DNA from: Flavobacterium tistrianum
GTDB lineage: Bacteria > Bacteroidota > Bacteroidia > Flavobacteriales > Flavobacteriaceae
Direction of reading: 5' to 3'
Length of the DNA stretch: 64,000 nt
Assembly (NCBI RefSeq): GCF_003254545.1
Contig: NZ_QJRH01000069.1
Span: forward strand, 248,001-312,000
Below the pieces are notes generated by a model, which did not search any database, was not told where the DNA came from, and worked only from the letters and a program-made list of their open reading frames with translations. Position numbers and translations under genes: made by a program. This document shows positions 25,553 through 33,613 of the stretch, piece after piece (the first letter of the stretch is position 1; each line of letters begins with the position of its first letter).

Positions 25553-25588
25553 AAATGCGTTATTATTTTTTAATCCAAAAAAAATTAT

Positions 25589-26557
25589 ATGTCCAAAATT
25601 AAAAACTTACTTGCCCCGGTACTTTTTTTTATTCCACAACTATTTTTTGCGCAATACACCGACGTTATCAATTCCAATCGTCCTGGCGAAACCATGTCAG
25701 CATATGCTGTCGGAAAATCTGTAATTCAAGCCGAACTTGGTGTTTATGGCATTAAAGAAAAACACGATTTATTAGACTACGATGCCAGCGGATTTGGCAC
25801 AGATTTAACCATTAGATTTGGTGCTTTTCTAGAACAATTAGAGTTTGTTGCTGATTTACAATATCAAGCCGAAAACTTTGATACTCCGTACACCAGCTAT
25901 AAAAAGAATAATTTCAGACAAACCGTTTTAGGAGCTAAATATCTTATTTATGATCCCTATAAAAATTACAAACGTGAAGTAAATATTTATAGTTACAAAG
26001 CCAATCGTAATTTTCAATGGCGAGAGCTGATTCCTGCAGTTTCAGTTTTTGCTGGGGCTAATTTTGTTGGCGCTGACAATCCTTATTATTTTTCTCCAGA
26101 TGGAGCCATTTCTCCTAAGGTTTCCATAATTACCCAAAACCTTCTTGGAGGCGGATCTTGGGTTTTTGTCACTAATATTATTGCAGATTATATCAGTACA
26201 GACTATCCAAGTTACGGATATGTATTAACTTTGACGCACGGATTTAACGATAGATGGTCTGGTTTTATTGAAAATCAAGGATATAAAAGCGATTTTTATA
26301 GTGATTCTATTCTTCGCGGCGGAGCAGCTTTTCTTCTTTCATCGAACATGCAGGTCGATGCCTCTATAAGTACGAATTTCAAAAATACACCGTCTATTTT
26401 ATATGGCGGAGTTGGAGTATCATGGCGTTATGACGGATGGTACAAAGAAAAAGTAATAGAGGACAAAGCAGCCGCTAGAGCAAAAAAGAACCCTGACAAC
26501 GAGAAACCAATAGATTATCAAGAAAGAGAAAGAAAACGTAAAGCGAAATACGAATAA
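25589..26557 (+). CDS. Putative outer-membrane beta-barrel (MetA-type transporter-like)
   Basis: The 322-residue protein has a Sec signal peptide ending FFAQ (residue 22). Alternating hydrophobic/polar strands follow, such as IQAELGVYGIKEK, TDLTIRFGAFLEQLEFVADL and WSGFIENQGYKSDF, which indicate a barrel. The opening after the signal (YTDVINSNRPGETMSAYAVG) resembles the outer-membrane family grouped with phenol-degradation MetA transporters (PF13557). The C-terminus is a charged tail (ERERKRKAKYE) instead of the usual terminal aromatic strand. Cargo is unknown. The GNAT-like gene follows after 46 bp. Confidence 0.75.
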   Translation: MSKIKNLLAPVLFFIPQLFFAQYTDVINSNRPGETMSAYAVGKSVIQAELGVYGIKEKHDLLDYDASGFGTDLTIRFGAFLEQLEFVADLQYQAENFDTPYTSYKKNNFRQTVLGAKYLIYDPYKNYKREVNIYSYKANRNFQWRELIPAVSVFAGANFVGADNPYYFSPDGAISPKVSIITQNLLGGGSWVFVTNIIADYISTDYPSYGYVLTLTHGFNDRWSGFIENQGYKSDFYSDSILRGGAAFLLSSNMQVDASISTNFKNTPSILYGGVGVSWRYDGWYKEKVIEDKAAARAKKNPDNEKPIDYQERERKRKAKYE

Positions 26558-26603
26558 ACATAAATAACTAGATCCTTTTTTTAAGGACTCTCAATACCAT
26601 CTA

Positions 26604-27722
26604 ATGATTACAATTAAAGAAGCCAAAAGCAAGAAAGAATTAACCGAATACATCAAATTTCCTTTTTCTTTATACAAGGATAATCCGTATTGGGTACCTC
26701 CTATTATCTCAGATGAATTGGAATCTTTCGATAAAACTAAAAATCCTGCTTTTGATAATGCCGAAGCTTATTTTTATTTAGCATACAGAGATAATAAAAT
26801 TGTTGGCCGCATTACCGCTATTATCAATTGGTCTGAAGTGAACAATCAGAATAAAAGAAAAGTTCGTTTTGGTTGGTTTGATGTAATTGATGATATTGAA
26901 GTTACTAAAGCGCTTCTAGAAAAAGTATATGAATTAGGAAGAAAACACAACTTAGAACATGCTGAAGGACCAATGGGATTCTCAAACTTAGATAAAGTTG
27001 GAGTTCTTACTGAAGGTTTTGATCAGGTTGGAACCATGATTACCTGGTATAATCATGAATATTATGTGAGACACTTTGAAGAATTAGGCTTTCAGGTTGA
27101 AAAACAATATATTGAAAGTATATTTCCTTTTTCTAATGTTAAACCAGAATTCTTTCAGAAAGCACAGGAGTTAATCAAGAAACGCTACGGCCTTAAAGCG
27201 CTTAATTTTACCAAAACAAAAGACATTATGCCTCACGTAGACAAAATGTTTGATTTGTTTAATGAATCTTACGAAAAACTAGCTTCTTTTGTAGCCATTT
27301 CTGATGTTCAAAAAGAATATTTTAAAAAGAAATACATCAGCTTCATCAATCCAGAATACATCAAATTTGTGGTTGATAAAGACGATAATTTGGTTGCTTT
27401 TAGTATTGTAATGCCAAGTTTTGTTGAAGCTCTACAAAAAATAAGAGGGAAATTGTTCCCATTTGGTTTTCTGCAATTATTAAAGGCTAGAAAACACAGT
27501 AAAGATGTTGTATTTTATCTTATCGGAGTTCATCCTGATTACCAGAACAAAGGGGTAACCGCTATTATTTTTGATGAATATTACAAAACGTTTTCGGCCA
27601 AAGGAATCCAAACTTGCATTAGAACGCCAGAGTTATTAGAAAATAACGCTATTCATTTACTTTGGAAAAACTTTGATCCTATTATTCATTGTCAGAGAAA
27701 GACTTATTTGAAGAACCTTTAA
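26604..27722 (+). CDS. GNAT-like acyltransferase family protein
   Basis: The 372-residue soluble protein begins ITIKEAKSKKELTEYIKFPF and contains the strand-loop YLAYRDNKIVGRITAIINW. In its C-terminal half, VVFYLIGVHPDYQNKGVTAI resembles motif A of GNAT N-acyltransferases (acetyl-CoA pyrophosphate loop, Q-N-K-G-V-T-A). The chain therefore seems to hold two GNAT-like halves. Homologues of this length are widespread in Bacteroidota without a proven activity. It follows the barrel gene and ends in a shared terminator. Fold moderate to good; substrate unknown. Confidence 0.72.
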   Translation: MITIKEAKSKKELTEYIKFPFSLYKDNPYWVPPIISDELESFDKTKNPAFDNAEAYFYLAYRDNKIVGRITAIINWSEVNNQNKRKVRFGWFDVIDDIEVTKALLEKVYELGRKHNLEHAEGPMGFSNLDKVGVLTEGFDQVGTMITWYNHEYYVRHFEELGFQVEKQYIESIFPFSNVKPEFFQKAQELIKKRYGLKALNFTKTKDIMPHVDKMFDLFNESYEKLASFVAISDVQKEYFKKKYISFINPEYIKFVVDKDDNLVAFSIVMPSFVEALQKIRGKLFPFGFLQLLKARKHSKDVVFYLIGVHPDYQNKGVTAIIFDEYYKTFSAKGIQTCIRTPELLENNAIHLLWKNFDPIIHCQRKTYLKNL

Positions 27723-27773
27723 ATTTAGTTTTCAGTCGCAGTCACAGTTTTCAGTTTTAAAAACTTAAAAATA

Positions 27774-27808
27774 AAAAAATCCATTCGCCCCCAAACGAAT
27801 GGATTTTT
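27774..27808. terminator. Bidirectional terminator
   Basis: AAAAAATCCATTCG pairs with CGAATGGATTTTT across CCCCCAAA, between two converging genes. An arm of the CAGTCACAGT word family precedes it at 27730-27755. Confidence 0.85.
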
Positions 27809-27827
27809 CACTTTATAAAACACATTA

Positions 27828-28313
27828 TTACTCTACTTTGCAATCTACTTTTACCAAAGTATTTTTGGCATCAAATTTTAGTTTTGATTTATCTTTAAAA
27901 GAAACCTTATTATTTGCATCTACAACATCGCCGTATCCTTCAATAAAAGTTCCGTCTTTTTGCAGAAAAACAACTTCTCTCACAGATGAAACACCTTCAG
28001 AGTTAAAAGTATAATCTGCAACCAAAGTATCTCCTTTCATGTTGCCGATTAAGGTTCCTTCGTTTTTATCTTTTCCAACCAGATTATAGCTTAGTTTTCC
28101 GTTTACTTCTTGATGAGAATTAACATTAAAACTCATTTCAATAACGCTTCCATTAGATTTCCAAGCATAACATTGATCTCCAGTAGGTTCTACAATTTCA
28201 GCTTCTTTTGGCGGACTTGGTGTTATTTGTATCGGTTCTGTCGTTGTGGCTTCTTTTTTGCAGGAGACAAAAACAGCCAGCACTACTACCGCTATTGTAA
28301 GTACTTTTTTCAT
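27828..28313 (-). CDS. Lipoprotein of unknown function
   Basis: The 161-residue chain has a lipoprotein signal (MKKVLTIAVVVLAVFVSCKK) with the acylated cysteine at residue 18. A short Thr/Pro/Glu linker follows, then a beta-rich domain (GKLSYNLVGKDKNEGTLIGN, TLVADYTFNSEGVSSVREVV). It looks like a small lipid-anchored beta-barrel or sandwich. No named family was recognised. It is transcribed alone. Confidence 0.8.
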   Translation of the reverse strand: MKKVLTIAVVVLAVFVSCKKEATTTEPIQITPSPPKEAEIVEPTGDQCYAWKSNGSVIEMSFNVNSHQEVNGKLSYNLVGKDKNEGTLIGNMKGDTLVADYTFNSEGVSSVREVVFLQKDGTFIEGYGDVVDANNKVSFKDKSKLKFDAKNTLVKVDCKVE

Positions 28314-28363
28314 AATTCTATCTTTTTATTTTGTGATTATGAATATAAAGTTACCTCAAATAA

Positions 28364-28398
28364 AAAAAAATCCATTCGTAGAACAAATGGATTTTTTT
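28364..28398 (-). terminator. Terminator of the alpha-oxoamine synthase gene
   Basis: AAAAATCCATT pairs with AATGGATTTTT. The same stem words occur in the terminator at 27774, on the other side of the lipoprotein gene. Confidence 0.75.
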
Positions 28399-28434
28399 AC
28401 ATAATTCCCACTTAAGGAAATCTATTTTATAAAT

Positions 28435-29694
28435 TTACGAAACGTCTACAGTAGTACGCTCTGCAATTTCTTTATAAGTTCCGTTAGTCAGTTTCTCGCG
28501 GATTGCTTCGAAAGCTGTTAACGTTTCATTGATATCTTCTAATGTATGAGAAGCTGTAGGAATCATTCTCAATAAAATAATTCCTTTTGGAATAACTGGA
28601 TACACCACGATAGAAAGGAAAATACCATAATTTTCTCTTAAATCGTTTACCATTACCATTGCCTCAGGAATACTTCCTTCTAAGTAAACTGGTGTAATAC
28701 AGGTATTTGTATCTCCAATATTAAATCCTTTTTCTTTAAGACCGTTTTGCAATGCATTTACGTTTTCCCAAAGCTTATCTTTAATTGCAGAAGATTTACG
28801 CAATAACTCTAAACGTTTCAAAGATCCGATTGTCTGAATCATTGGCAATGCTTTAGCAAACATTTGAGAACGCAAGTTGTATTTCAAATAATCGATAACT
28901 GTTTTATCAGCTGCTACGAAAGCTCCGATATTAGCCATAGATTTTGCAAAAGTAGAGAAGTAAACATCAATCTGATCTTGAACTCCTTGCTCCTCACCTG
29001 CTCCAGCACCTGTTTTACCAAGTGTACCAAAACCGTGAGCATCATCTACCAATAATCTGAAATTGTATTTTTTCTTTAATTCAGCAATTTCTTTTAATTT
29101 TCCTTGCTGTCCGCGCATTCCAAAAACACCTTCAGTAATAAATAAAATACCTCCGCCTGTTTCTTCTGCCATTTTAGTAGCACGCTGCAAGTTTTTCTCC
29201 ATACTTTCCAAATCATTGTGTTTGTATGTGAAACGTTTACCCATGTGTAAACGAACACCATCAATGATACAAGCATGTGAATCTACGTCATAAACAATAA
29301 TGTCATTTTTAGTAACCAAAGCGTCAATGATAGAAACCATTCCTTGGTAACCAAAATTCAATAAATAAGCAGATTCTTTCATTACAAATTCTGCTAATTC
29401 ATTCTCTAATTGCTCGTGGTACGTAGTGTGTCCAGACATCATACGAGCTCCCATCGGATAAGCTGCACCAAACTGAATTGCTGCATCTGTATCTGCCTGA
29501 CGAACTTCTGGATGATTAGCTAGACCTAAATAATCATTTAAACTCCAGTTTAAAATATTTTTTCCGTGAAATTGCATTCTAGGACCCAACTCTCCTTCTA
29601 ACTTTGGGAAAACGTAATAACCTTCTGCTTGAGAAGCCCATTTTCCTAAAGGTCCTTTATTGTCCTGAATTCTTTCGAATAAATCTTTTACCAT
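28435..29694 (-). CDS. spt: PLP-dependent alpha-oxoamine synthase, probable serine palmitoyltransferase
   Basis: The 419-residue fold-type I PLP enzyme belongs to the group that joins an acyl-CoA to an amino acid with loss of CO2 (BioF, Kbl, HemA, Spt). The cofactor-binding aspartate and histidine lie in VDDAHGFGTLGKTGAG. The Schiff-base lysine lies in YFSTFAKSMANIGAF. The phrases DYLGLANHPE and YPMGARMMSGHTTYHE are family signatures. The DDAHGFGTLGKTGAGAG-EEQG form is, from memory, that of Bacteroidota serine palmitoyltransferases, which start sphingolipid synthesis. Glycine C-acetyltransferase is the main alternative. No biotin genes adjoin. It is a single-gene unit. Confidence 0.85.
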   Translation of the reverse strand: MVKDLFERIQDNKGPLGKWASQAEGYYVFPKLEGELGPRMQFHGKNILNWSLNDYLGLANHPEVRQADTDAAIQFGAAYPMGARMMSGHTTYHEQLENELAEFVMKESAYLLNFGYQGMVSIIDALVTKNDIIVYDVDSHACIIDGVRLHMGKRFTYKHNDLESMEKNLQRATKMAEETGGGILFITEGVFGMRGQQGKLKEIAELKKKYNFRLLVDDAHGFGTLGKTGAGAGEEQGVQDQIDVYFSTFAKSMANIGAFVAADKTVIDYLKYNLRSQMFAKALPMIQTIGSLKRLELLRKSSAIKDKLWENVNALQNGLKEKGFNIGDTNTCITPVYLEGSIPEAMVMVNDLRENYGIFLSIVVYPVIPKGIILLRMIPTASHTLEDINETLTAFEAIREKLTNGTYKEIAERTTVDVS

Positions 29695-29731
29695 AATTAT
29701 ATGTAGTAATTTTTTTTACTTAATCAGCGAG

Positions 29732-29739
29732 CAAAAATA
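29732..29739 (-). promoter_or_regulatory. -7 element TATTTTTG for the alpha-oxoamine synthase gene
   Basis: The reverse strand reads TATTTTTG, 38 bp before the ATG at 29694. Confidence 0.45.
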
Positions 29740-29766
29740 ATCATTATTAATTTAAAATGAAGAGAC

Positions 29767-30012
29767 TCAATTATTTTTATTTAAAAATAATCGACTACAA
29801 AAAAATAACAAGATTTTACATCCATTTATTTTACCCACAAAACTCCTTAGCCCAAAATTACTCCATAAAATGATTAATATTAAAAAGAATGCGAGCAAAT
29901 TGTAGCATATTCCAATGTTGTAATAGTCAGTATTTTCAAAAGCAAACCTCGTATTTCCTTTATTTATAATGAAACTAATTAATAGCCATAAAAACATATA
30001 TTCATCCTTCAA
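29767..30012 (-). CDS. Possible small membrane protein
   Basis: An 81-codon frame with two hydrophobic stretches (FLWLLISFIIN and LLAFFLILIILW) lies in the gap between two promoters. Its first codon would be TTG; an ATG lies six codons in. The residue pattern around RFAFENTDYYNIGIC looks protein-like, but the DNA is very AT-rich and no ribosome site is clear. It may be a degraded remnant. Confidence 0.3.
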   Translation of the reverse strand: MKDEYMFLWLLISFIINKGNTRFAFENTDYYNIGICYNLLAFFLILIILWSNFGLRSFVGKINGCKILLFFCSRLFLNKNN

Positions 30013-30037
30013 TTCTTATAAAAACCAATTTTAATTT

Positions 30038-30045
30038 TAACTTTG
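30038..30045 (+). promoter_or_regulatory. -7 element TAACTTTG for the NYN gene
   Basis: TAACTTTG is an exact match 29 bp before the ATG at 30074. Confidence 0.5.
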
Positions 30046-30073
30046 AGAGTATTAAATTTTAAATATTTAACAA

Positions 30074-30853
30074 ATGCCTTTAAGCAATTCAAAAGATTTA
30101 AAACTGGCAGTCCTTATTGATGCAGACAATGTGCCATATAGCAATGTAAAAGGCATGATGGAAGAAATTGCAAAACTAGGAACTCCAACCACGAAAAGGA
30201 TTTATGCCGACTGGACAAAACCTAATGCAAATGGCTGGAAAGGTGTTTTATTAGAACATGCCATTACTCCTATTCAACAATATAGCTACACGGTTGGAAA
30301 GAATTCCTCAGATTCTGCTCTAATTATTGATGCAATGGATTTATTATATTCTGGAAAATTAGATGGCTTTTGCATTGTTTCCAGCGACAGCGATTTTACA
30401 AGACTTGCTGTCAGACTTCGTGAATCGGGCATGAAAGTGATCGGAATTGGAGAAAAGAAAACGCCAAACTCCTTTATTGTAGCCTGCGACCGATTTATTT
30501 ATATTGAAGTTTTGGATGGTGCAACTCAAAAGAAAAAACCAAAAACAGTCGCAGTTGATACCAAAAAACCAGTTGAAAAACCTGCTGAAAAAGCACTTCA
30601 TAAAATAGACAAACAAACCATTGAACTTATTGAATCTACAATTGAAGACATTGAAGATGATGATGGCTGGGCGTTTCTTGGGGATGTCGGAAATCTAATC
30701 GTAAAGAAAAAACCTGAATTTGACCCTCGAAATTATGGTTATTCTAAATTAACACCAATGCTTAAATCGTTAACCGATATTCTGGAAATTGATGAAAGAG
30801 AGTCAGACAAAAAAGGAATCAAACACGTTTATGTACGTTTAAGATTCAACTAA
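30074..30853 (+). CDS. NYN-domain putative ribonuclease with C-terminal LOTUS domain
   Basis: The 259-residue protein has an N-terminal NYN/LabA (PIN-like) domain with its acidic residues: AVLIDADNVPYSNVK at 12-26 and the central FCIVSSDSDFTRLAVRLRES near 95-114. A basic linker rich in K and P covers about 150-185. The C-terminal 75 residues (TIEDIEDDDGWAFLGDVGNL, then YSKLTPMLKSL) fit an OST-HTH/LOTUS RNA-binding module. NYN enzymes are metal-dependent RNA nucleases. The Asp cluster looks intact, so activity is plausible. It is followed by the FMN enzyme gene 37 bp later. Confidence 0.87.
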   Translation: MPLSNSKDLKLAVLIDADNVPYSNVKGMMEEIAKLGTPTTKRIYADWTKPNANGWKGVLLEHAITPIQQYSYTVGKNSSDSALIIDAMDLLYSGKLDGFCIVSSDSDFTRLAVRLRESGMKVIGIGEKKTPNSFIVACDRFIYIEVLDGATQKKKPKTVAVDTKKPVEKPAEKALHKIDKQTIELIESTIEDIEDDDGWAFLGDVGNLIVKKKPEFDPRNYGYSKLTPMLKSLTDILEIDERESDKKGIKHVYVRLRFN

Positions 30854-30890
30854 TTATCGCATTTTATTACCTATCTAATTTTTTAAAAAC

Positions 30891-32405
30891 ATGAGAAAAA
30901 AATTCTTTATTTACGGATTCTTATTGTTTCTAATTGTTGCAGCAATTTATTACTACACAGGACGAGGTTATTTACTCGTATTTATTATTCCGCTTTTGCT
31001 AATTGTCGGAGTTTACAACGCATCTCAAGAAAAACATGCTATTTTAAGGAACTTCCCAGTTCTGGGATATTTCAGATATTTGTTTGAAATGATTGCACCT
31101 GAAATTCAGCAATATTTTATCGAAAGGTCTACAGACGGAAAACCTTTTTCAAGAAACCAACGTTCGTTAGTGTATCAAAGAGCAAAAAATATTGATTCGA
31201 GTACGCCTTTTGGAACACAATTAAACTTAAATACAGAGAACTACGAAGGAATCAAACATTCTATTTTTCCAGCAAAAGTAAATGAAGAATTGCCTCGCGT
31301 TTTAGTTGGAGGAAAAGATTGCAAACAGCCTTATTCGGCTTCTTTATTTAATGTTTCGGCAATGAGCTTTGGCTCTTTGAGCGAACATGCAGTTCGCGCC
31401 ATCAATATTGGCGCGCAAAAAGGAAATTTCTATCAAAATACCGGAGAAGGCGGATTAACAGAATTTCACCTTGCAGGCGGCGGAGATATTACTTGGCAGA
31501 TTGGTACTGGATATTTTGGATGTCGTGATGCAGAAGGTAATTTCAGCCCTGAAAACTTCAAAGAAAAAGCCAATCTACCAAATGTAAAGATGATTGAGAT
31601 TAAAATCTCTCAAGGTGCAAAACCAGGCCATGGTGGAGTTCTTCCTGCAAGAAAAAACACTGAGCAGATTGCTAAAATTAGAGGTGTTGTACCACATACG
31701 ATGATTCTTTCTCCTCCTGGGCATCATGCTTTTTCTGATGCTAACGGATTAATTCAGTTTATTAAACAATTGCGTGATTTATCTAATGGAAAACCAATCG
31801 GATTTAAATTATGTATTGGAAATACAGCTGAATTTGAAGCTATTTGCCAAGAAATGATTAACGAAGATACTTACCCAGATTTCATTACAGTTGACGGAGC
31901 TGAAGGAGGAACTGGAGCTGCTCCACTTGAGTTTGCAGACGGTGTCGGAATGCCTTTTGAGCCTGCTTTAATTTTTGTGAATAAAACTTTGGTGCGTTTA
32001 GGCATTCGTGATAAAATACGCATTATCGGAAGCGGAAAAATCATTTCTGGTTATTCTATTCTGCATGCGATTGCGCTGGGCGCAGATATGTGTAACAGCG
32101 CAAGAGGATTTATGTTTTCTTTAGGCTGTATTCAGGCTTTACGTTGTCATAATAATGAATGTCCAACTGGAGTTGCAACTCAGAATAAAATGCTGATGAA
32201 AGGTTTGGTTGTTACCGATAAGTCTGAGAGAGTTTACCATTTTCATAAAAATACGCTTCATGCTGCGAATGAACTTTTGGCAGCAGCTGGAAAAACATCA
32301 TTTGCAGATGTTGATATCAACATTTTTATGCGCGGTGATGAGTTTACGAATTTATCGGAACTCTATTTCCCAGATAATTTGAAAAACGTTACTCAATTCT
32401 CATAA
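30891..32405 (+). CDS. FMN-binding glutamate synthase-like protein, membrane-anchored
   Basis: The 504-residue protein starts with two hydrophobic segments (about 5-20 and 26-43) and continues with the central TIM-barrel domain of glutamate synthase large subunits. FMN and active-site blocks include MSFGSLSEHAVRAINIGA, NTGEGGLTEFHLAGGGD and GAKPGHGGVLPARKN. The 3Fe-4S cysteines are in LGCIQALRCHNNECPTGVAT. It lacks the glutaminase domain, so it is not a complete GOGAT. Stand-alone members are common in bacteria with unproven electron-transfer roles. It may share a transcript with the NYN gene. Confidence 0.88.
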   Translation: MRKKFFIYGFLLFLIVAAIYYYTGRGYLLVFIIPLLLIVGVYNASQEKHAILRNFPVLGYFRYLFEMIAPEIQQYFIERSTDGKPFSRNQRSLVYQRAKNIDSSTPFGTQLNLNTENYEGIKHSIFPAKVNEELPRVLVGGKDCKQPYSASLFNVSAMSFGSLSEHAVRAINIGAQKGNFYQNTGEGGLTEFHLAGGGDITWQIGTGYFGCRDAEGNFSPENFKEKANLPNVKMIEIKISQGAKPGHGGVLPARKNTEQIAKIRGVVPHTMILSPPGHHAFSDANGLIQFIKQLRDLSNGKPIGFKLCIGNTAEFEAICQEMINEDTYPDFITVDGAEGGTGAAPLEFADGVGMPFEPALIFVNKTLVRLGIRDKIRIIGSGKIISGYSILHAIALGADMCNSARGFMFSLGCIQALRCHNNECPTGVATQNKMLMKGLVVTDKSERVYHFHKNTLHAANELLAAAGKTSFADVDINIFMRGDEFTNLSELYFPDNLKNVTQFS

Positions 32406-32409
32406 ACAG

Positions 32410-32442
32410 AAAATCCTCTTCAAAATAGAAGAGGATTTTTTT
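32410..32442 (+). terminator. Rho-independent terminator
   Basis: AAAATCCTCTT pairs with AAGAGGATTTT, followed by T's, 5 bp after the stop at 32405. Confidence 0.85.
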
Positions 32443-32500
32443 ATTTGATAGAGCTAATAAACGCAATTCATTCCAAAGGAATATTAAAAATAGTTTAATG

Positions 32501-32932
32501 CTATAATTTTGCCGTTTCTTTACCTGCCTTTGCATTTCCTTCTAAAACCGCCAATTCATCCTGATCTACAACTTCTTGAGCCAAAATAGCGTTATTATAA
32601 GCCAAGAAATAGACATCAAACTTTACACCTTCAGCAATAAGAGAAGGAGAAATCTGGTCGTTCTTGATCATCTCTTTCAATAAGTCTGGAAAAGATTCTT
32701 TGTAGGCTAACTTATTTGCATCGTTTTCTTCTAAATTGGTTTCAATCCTGATTTCGATTTTATTGTCATTTAAGAAGGCTTTTGCTGATGTGCTCGTAAT
32801 GCCATTTCCTTTTATAGAGACAGAATTATTGTAGTTACTTACATGTTCCTGGATTTTCTGTTTGGTATTTTTACAGCTAATTAAAAATAATGCAAAAGCT
32901 AGCACAAATGCGATTTGGGTAATTTTTTTCAT
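32501..32932 (-). CDS. Lipoprotein, paralogue of the next upstream gene
   Basis: The 143-residue lipoprotein has signal MKKITQIAFVLAFALFLISC with the modified cysteine at residue 20, then KNTKQKIQEHVSNYNNS. It shares its layout and the phrase AEGVKFDVYFLAYNN with the neighbouring 135-residue lipoprotein (EEGVKFDVYFLADDN). The two arose by tandem duplication. A terminator lies between them, so this copy is expressed separately. The family was not recognised. The N-terminal KNTKQK motif is almost identical between copies; the C-terminal tails differ. Confidence 0.8.
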   Translation of the reverse strand: MKKITQIAFVLAFALFLISCKNTKQKIQEHVSNYNNSVSIKGNGITSTSAKAFLNDNKIEIRIETNLEENDANKLAYKESFPDLLKEMIKNDQISPSLIAEGVKFDVYFLAYNNAILAQEVVDQDELAVLEGNAKAGKETAKL

Positions 32933-33114
32933 AAATTTTTGGTTTAATAGTTATTTTTTAACTCAAACATAATTAATTCATAACATAAAAACAATATTAA
33001 ATTACAAAAAATACATCTACAATTATTTGAAAACAAACCAATTACACTCTTAAAAGAAGAATCATTTGTAAGAATAAAAACGTTTTGTTCACACTTAACT
33101 TTTAGCCTTAAATA

Positions 33115-33153
33115 CAAAAAAGTCTCTTTAAATAAACTTTAAAGAGACTTTTA
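33115..33153 (-). terminator. Terminator of the GH88-lipoprotein operon
   Basis: AAGTCTCTTTA pairs with TAAAGAGACTT, followed by U's on the minus strand. Confidence 0.8.
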
Positions 33154-33199
33154 ATATGTAAGAATCAAAATGATCTGTTTTCTATAAAAACTCAATCTT

Positions 33200-33607
33200 T
33201 TATTTCAAAAAATCTTTAAGAGATTCTCCCGTTAAGGTTTCTTTGTCTAAAACGGTATTATCGTCTGCCAGAAAATAAACATCAAACTTTACTCCTTCCT
33301 CAATTAATTGTCTTGGGATTTCATCTTTATCAATCATTACTTTTATCAATTTTGGAAAAGAAATAACAGATGCCGATTTGTTGACTTCATTTTGCTCTAA
33401 ATCAGTTTCAAATCGCAATTCGATTTTATCATCGTTAATATAACCTCTAGCCGTAGTAAGTGTTACATTATCGGCTCTAAAACTCGGAGCAATGGTTTTG
33501 TTGTACATAACAACATATTCTTGAAGTTTTTGTTTGGTATTTTTACAGCTCGCAAGTGTCAATACCATCATTATTGCAAAGGCAATCTGGCTTATTTTCT
33601 TTAGCAT
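33200..33607 (-). CDS. Lipoprotein, co-transcribed with the GH88 gene
   Basis: The 135-residue paralogue of the previous gene has signal MLKKISQIAFAIMMVLTLAS and the acylated cysteine at residue 21, followed by KNTKQKLQEYV. Its ATG lies 7 bp after the stop of the GH88 hydrolase, so the two must be translated from one mRNA. About two in five residues match the other copy, judged by eye. A surface-lipoprotein role in handling the oligosaccharide cut by GH88 is a guess from the linkage. Confidence 0.8.
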   Translation of the reverse strand: MLKKISQIAFAIMMVLTLASCKNTKQKLQEYVVMYNKTIAPSFRADNVTLTTARGYINDDKIELRFETDLEQNEVNKSASVISFPKLIKVMIDKDEIPRQLIEEGVKFDVYFLADDNTVLDKETLTGESLKDFLK

Positions 33608-33613
33608 AATTTT

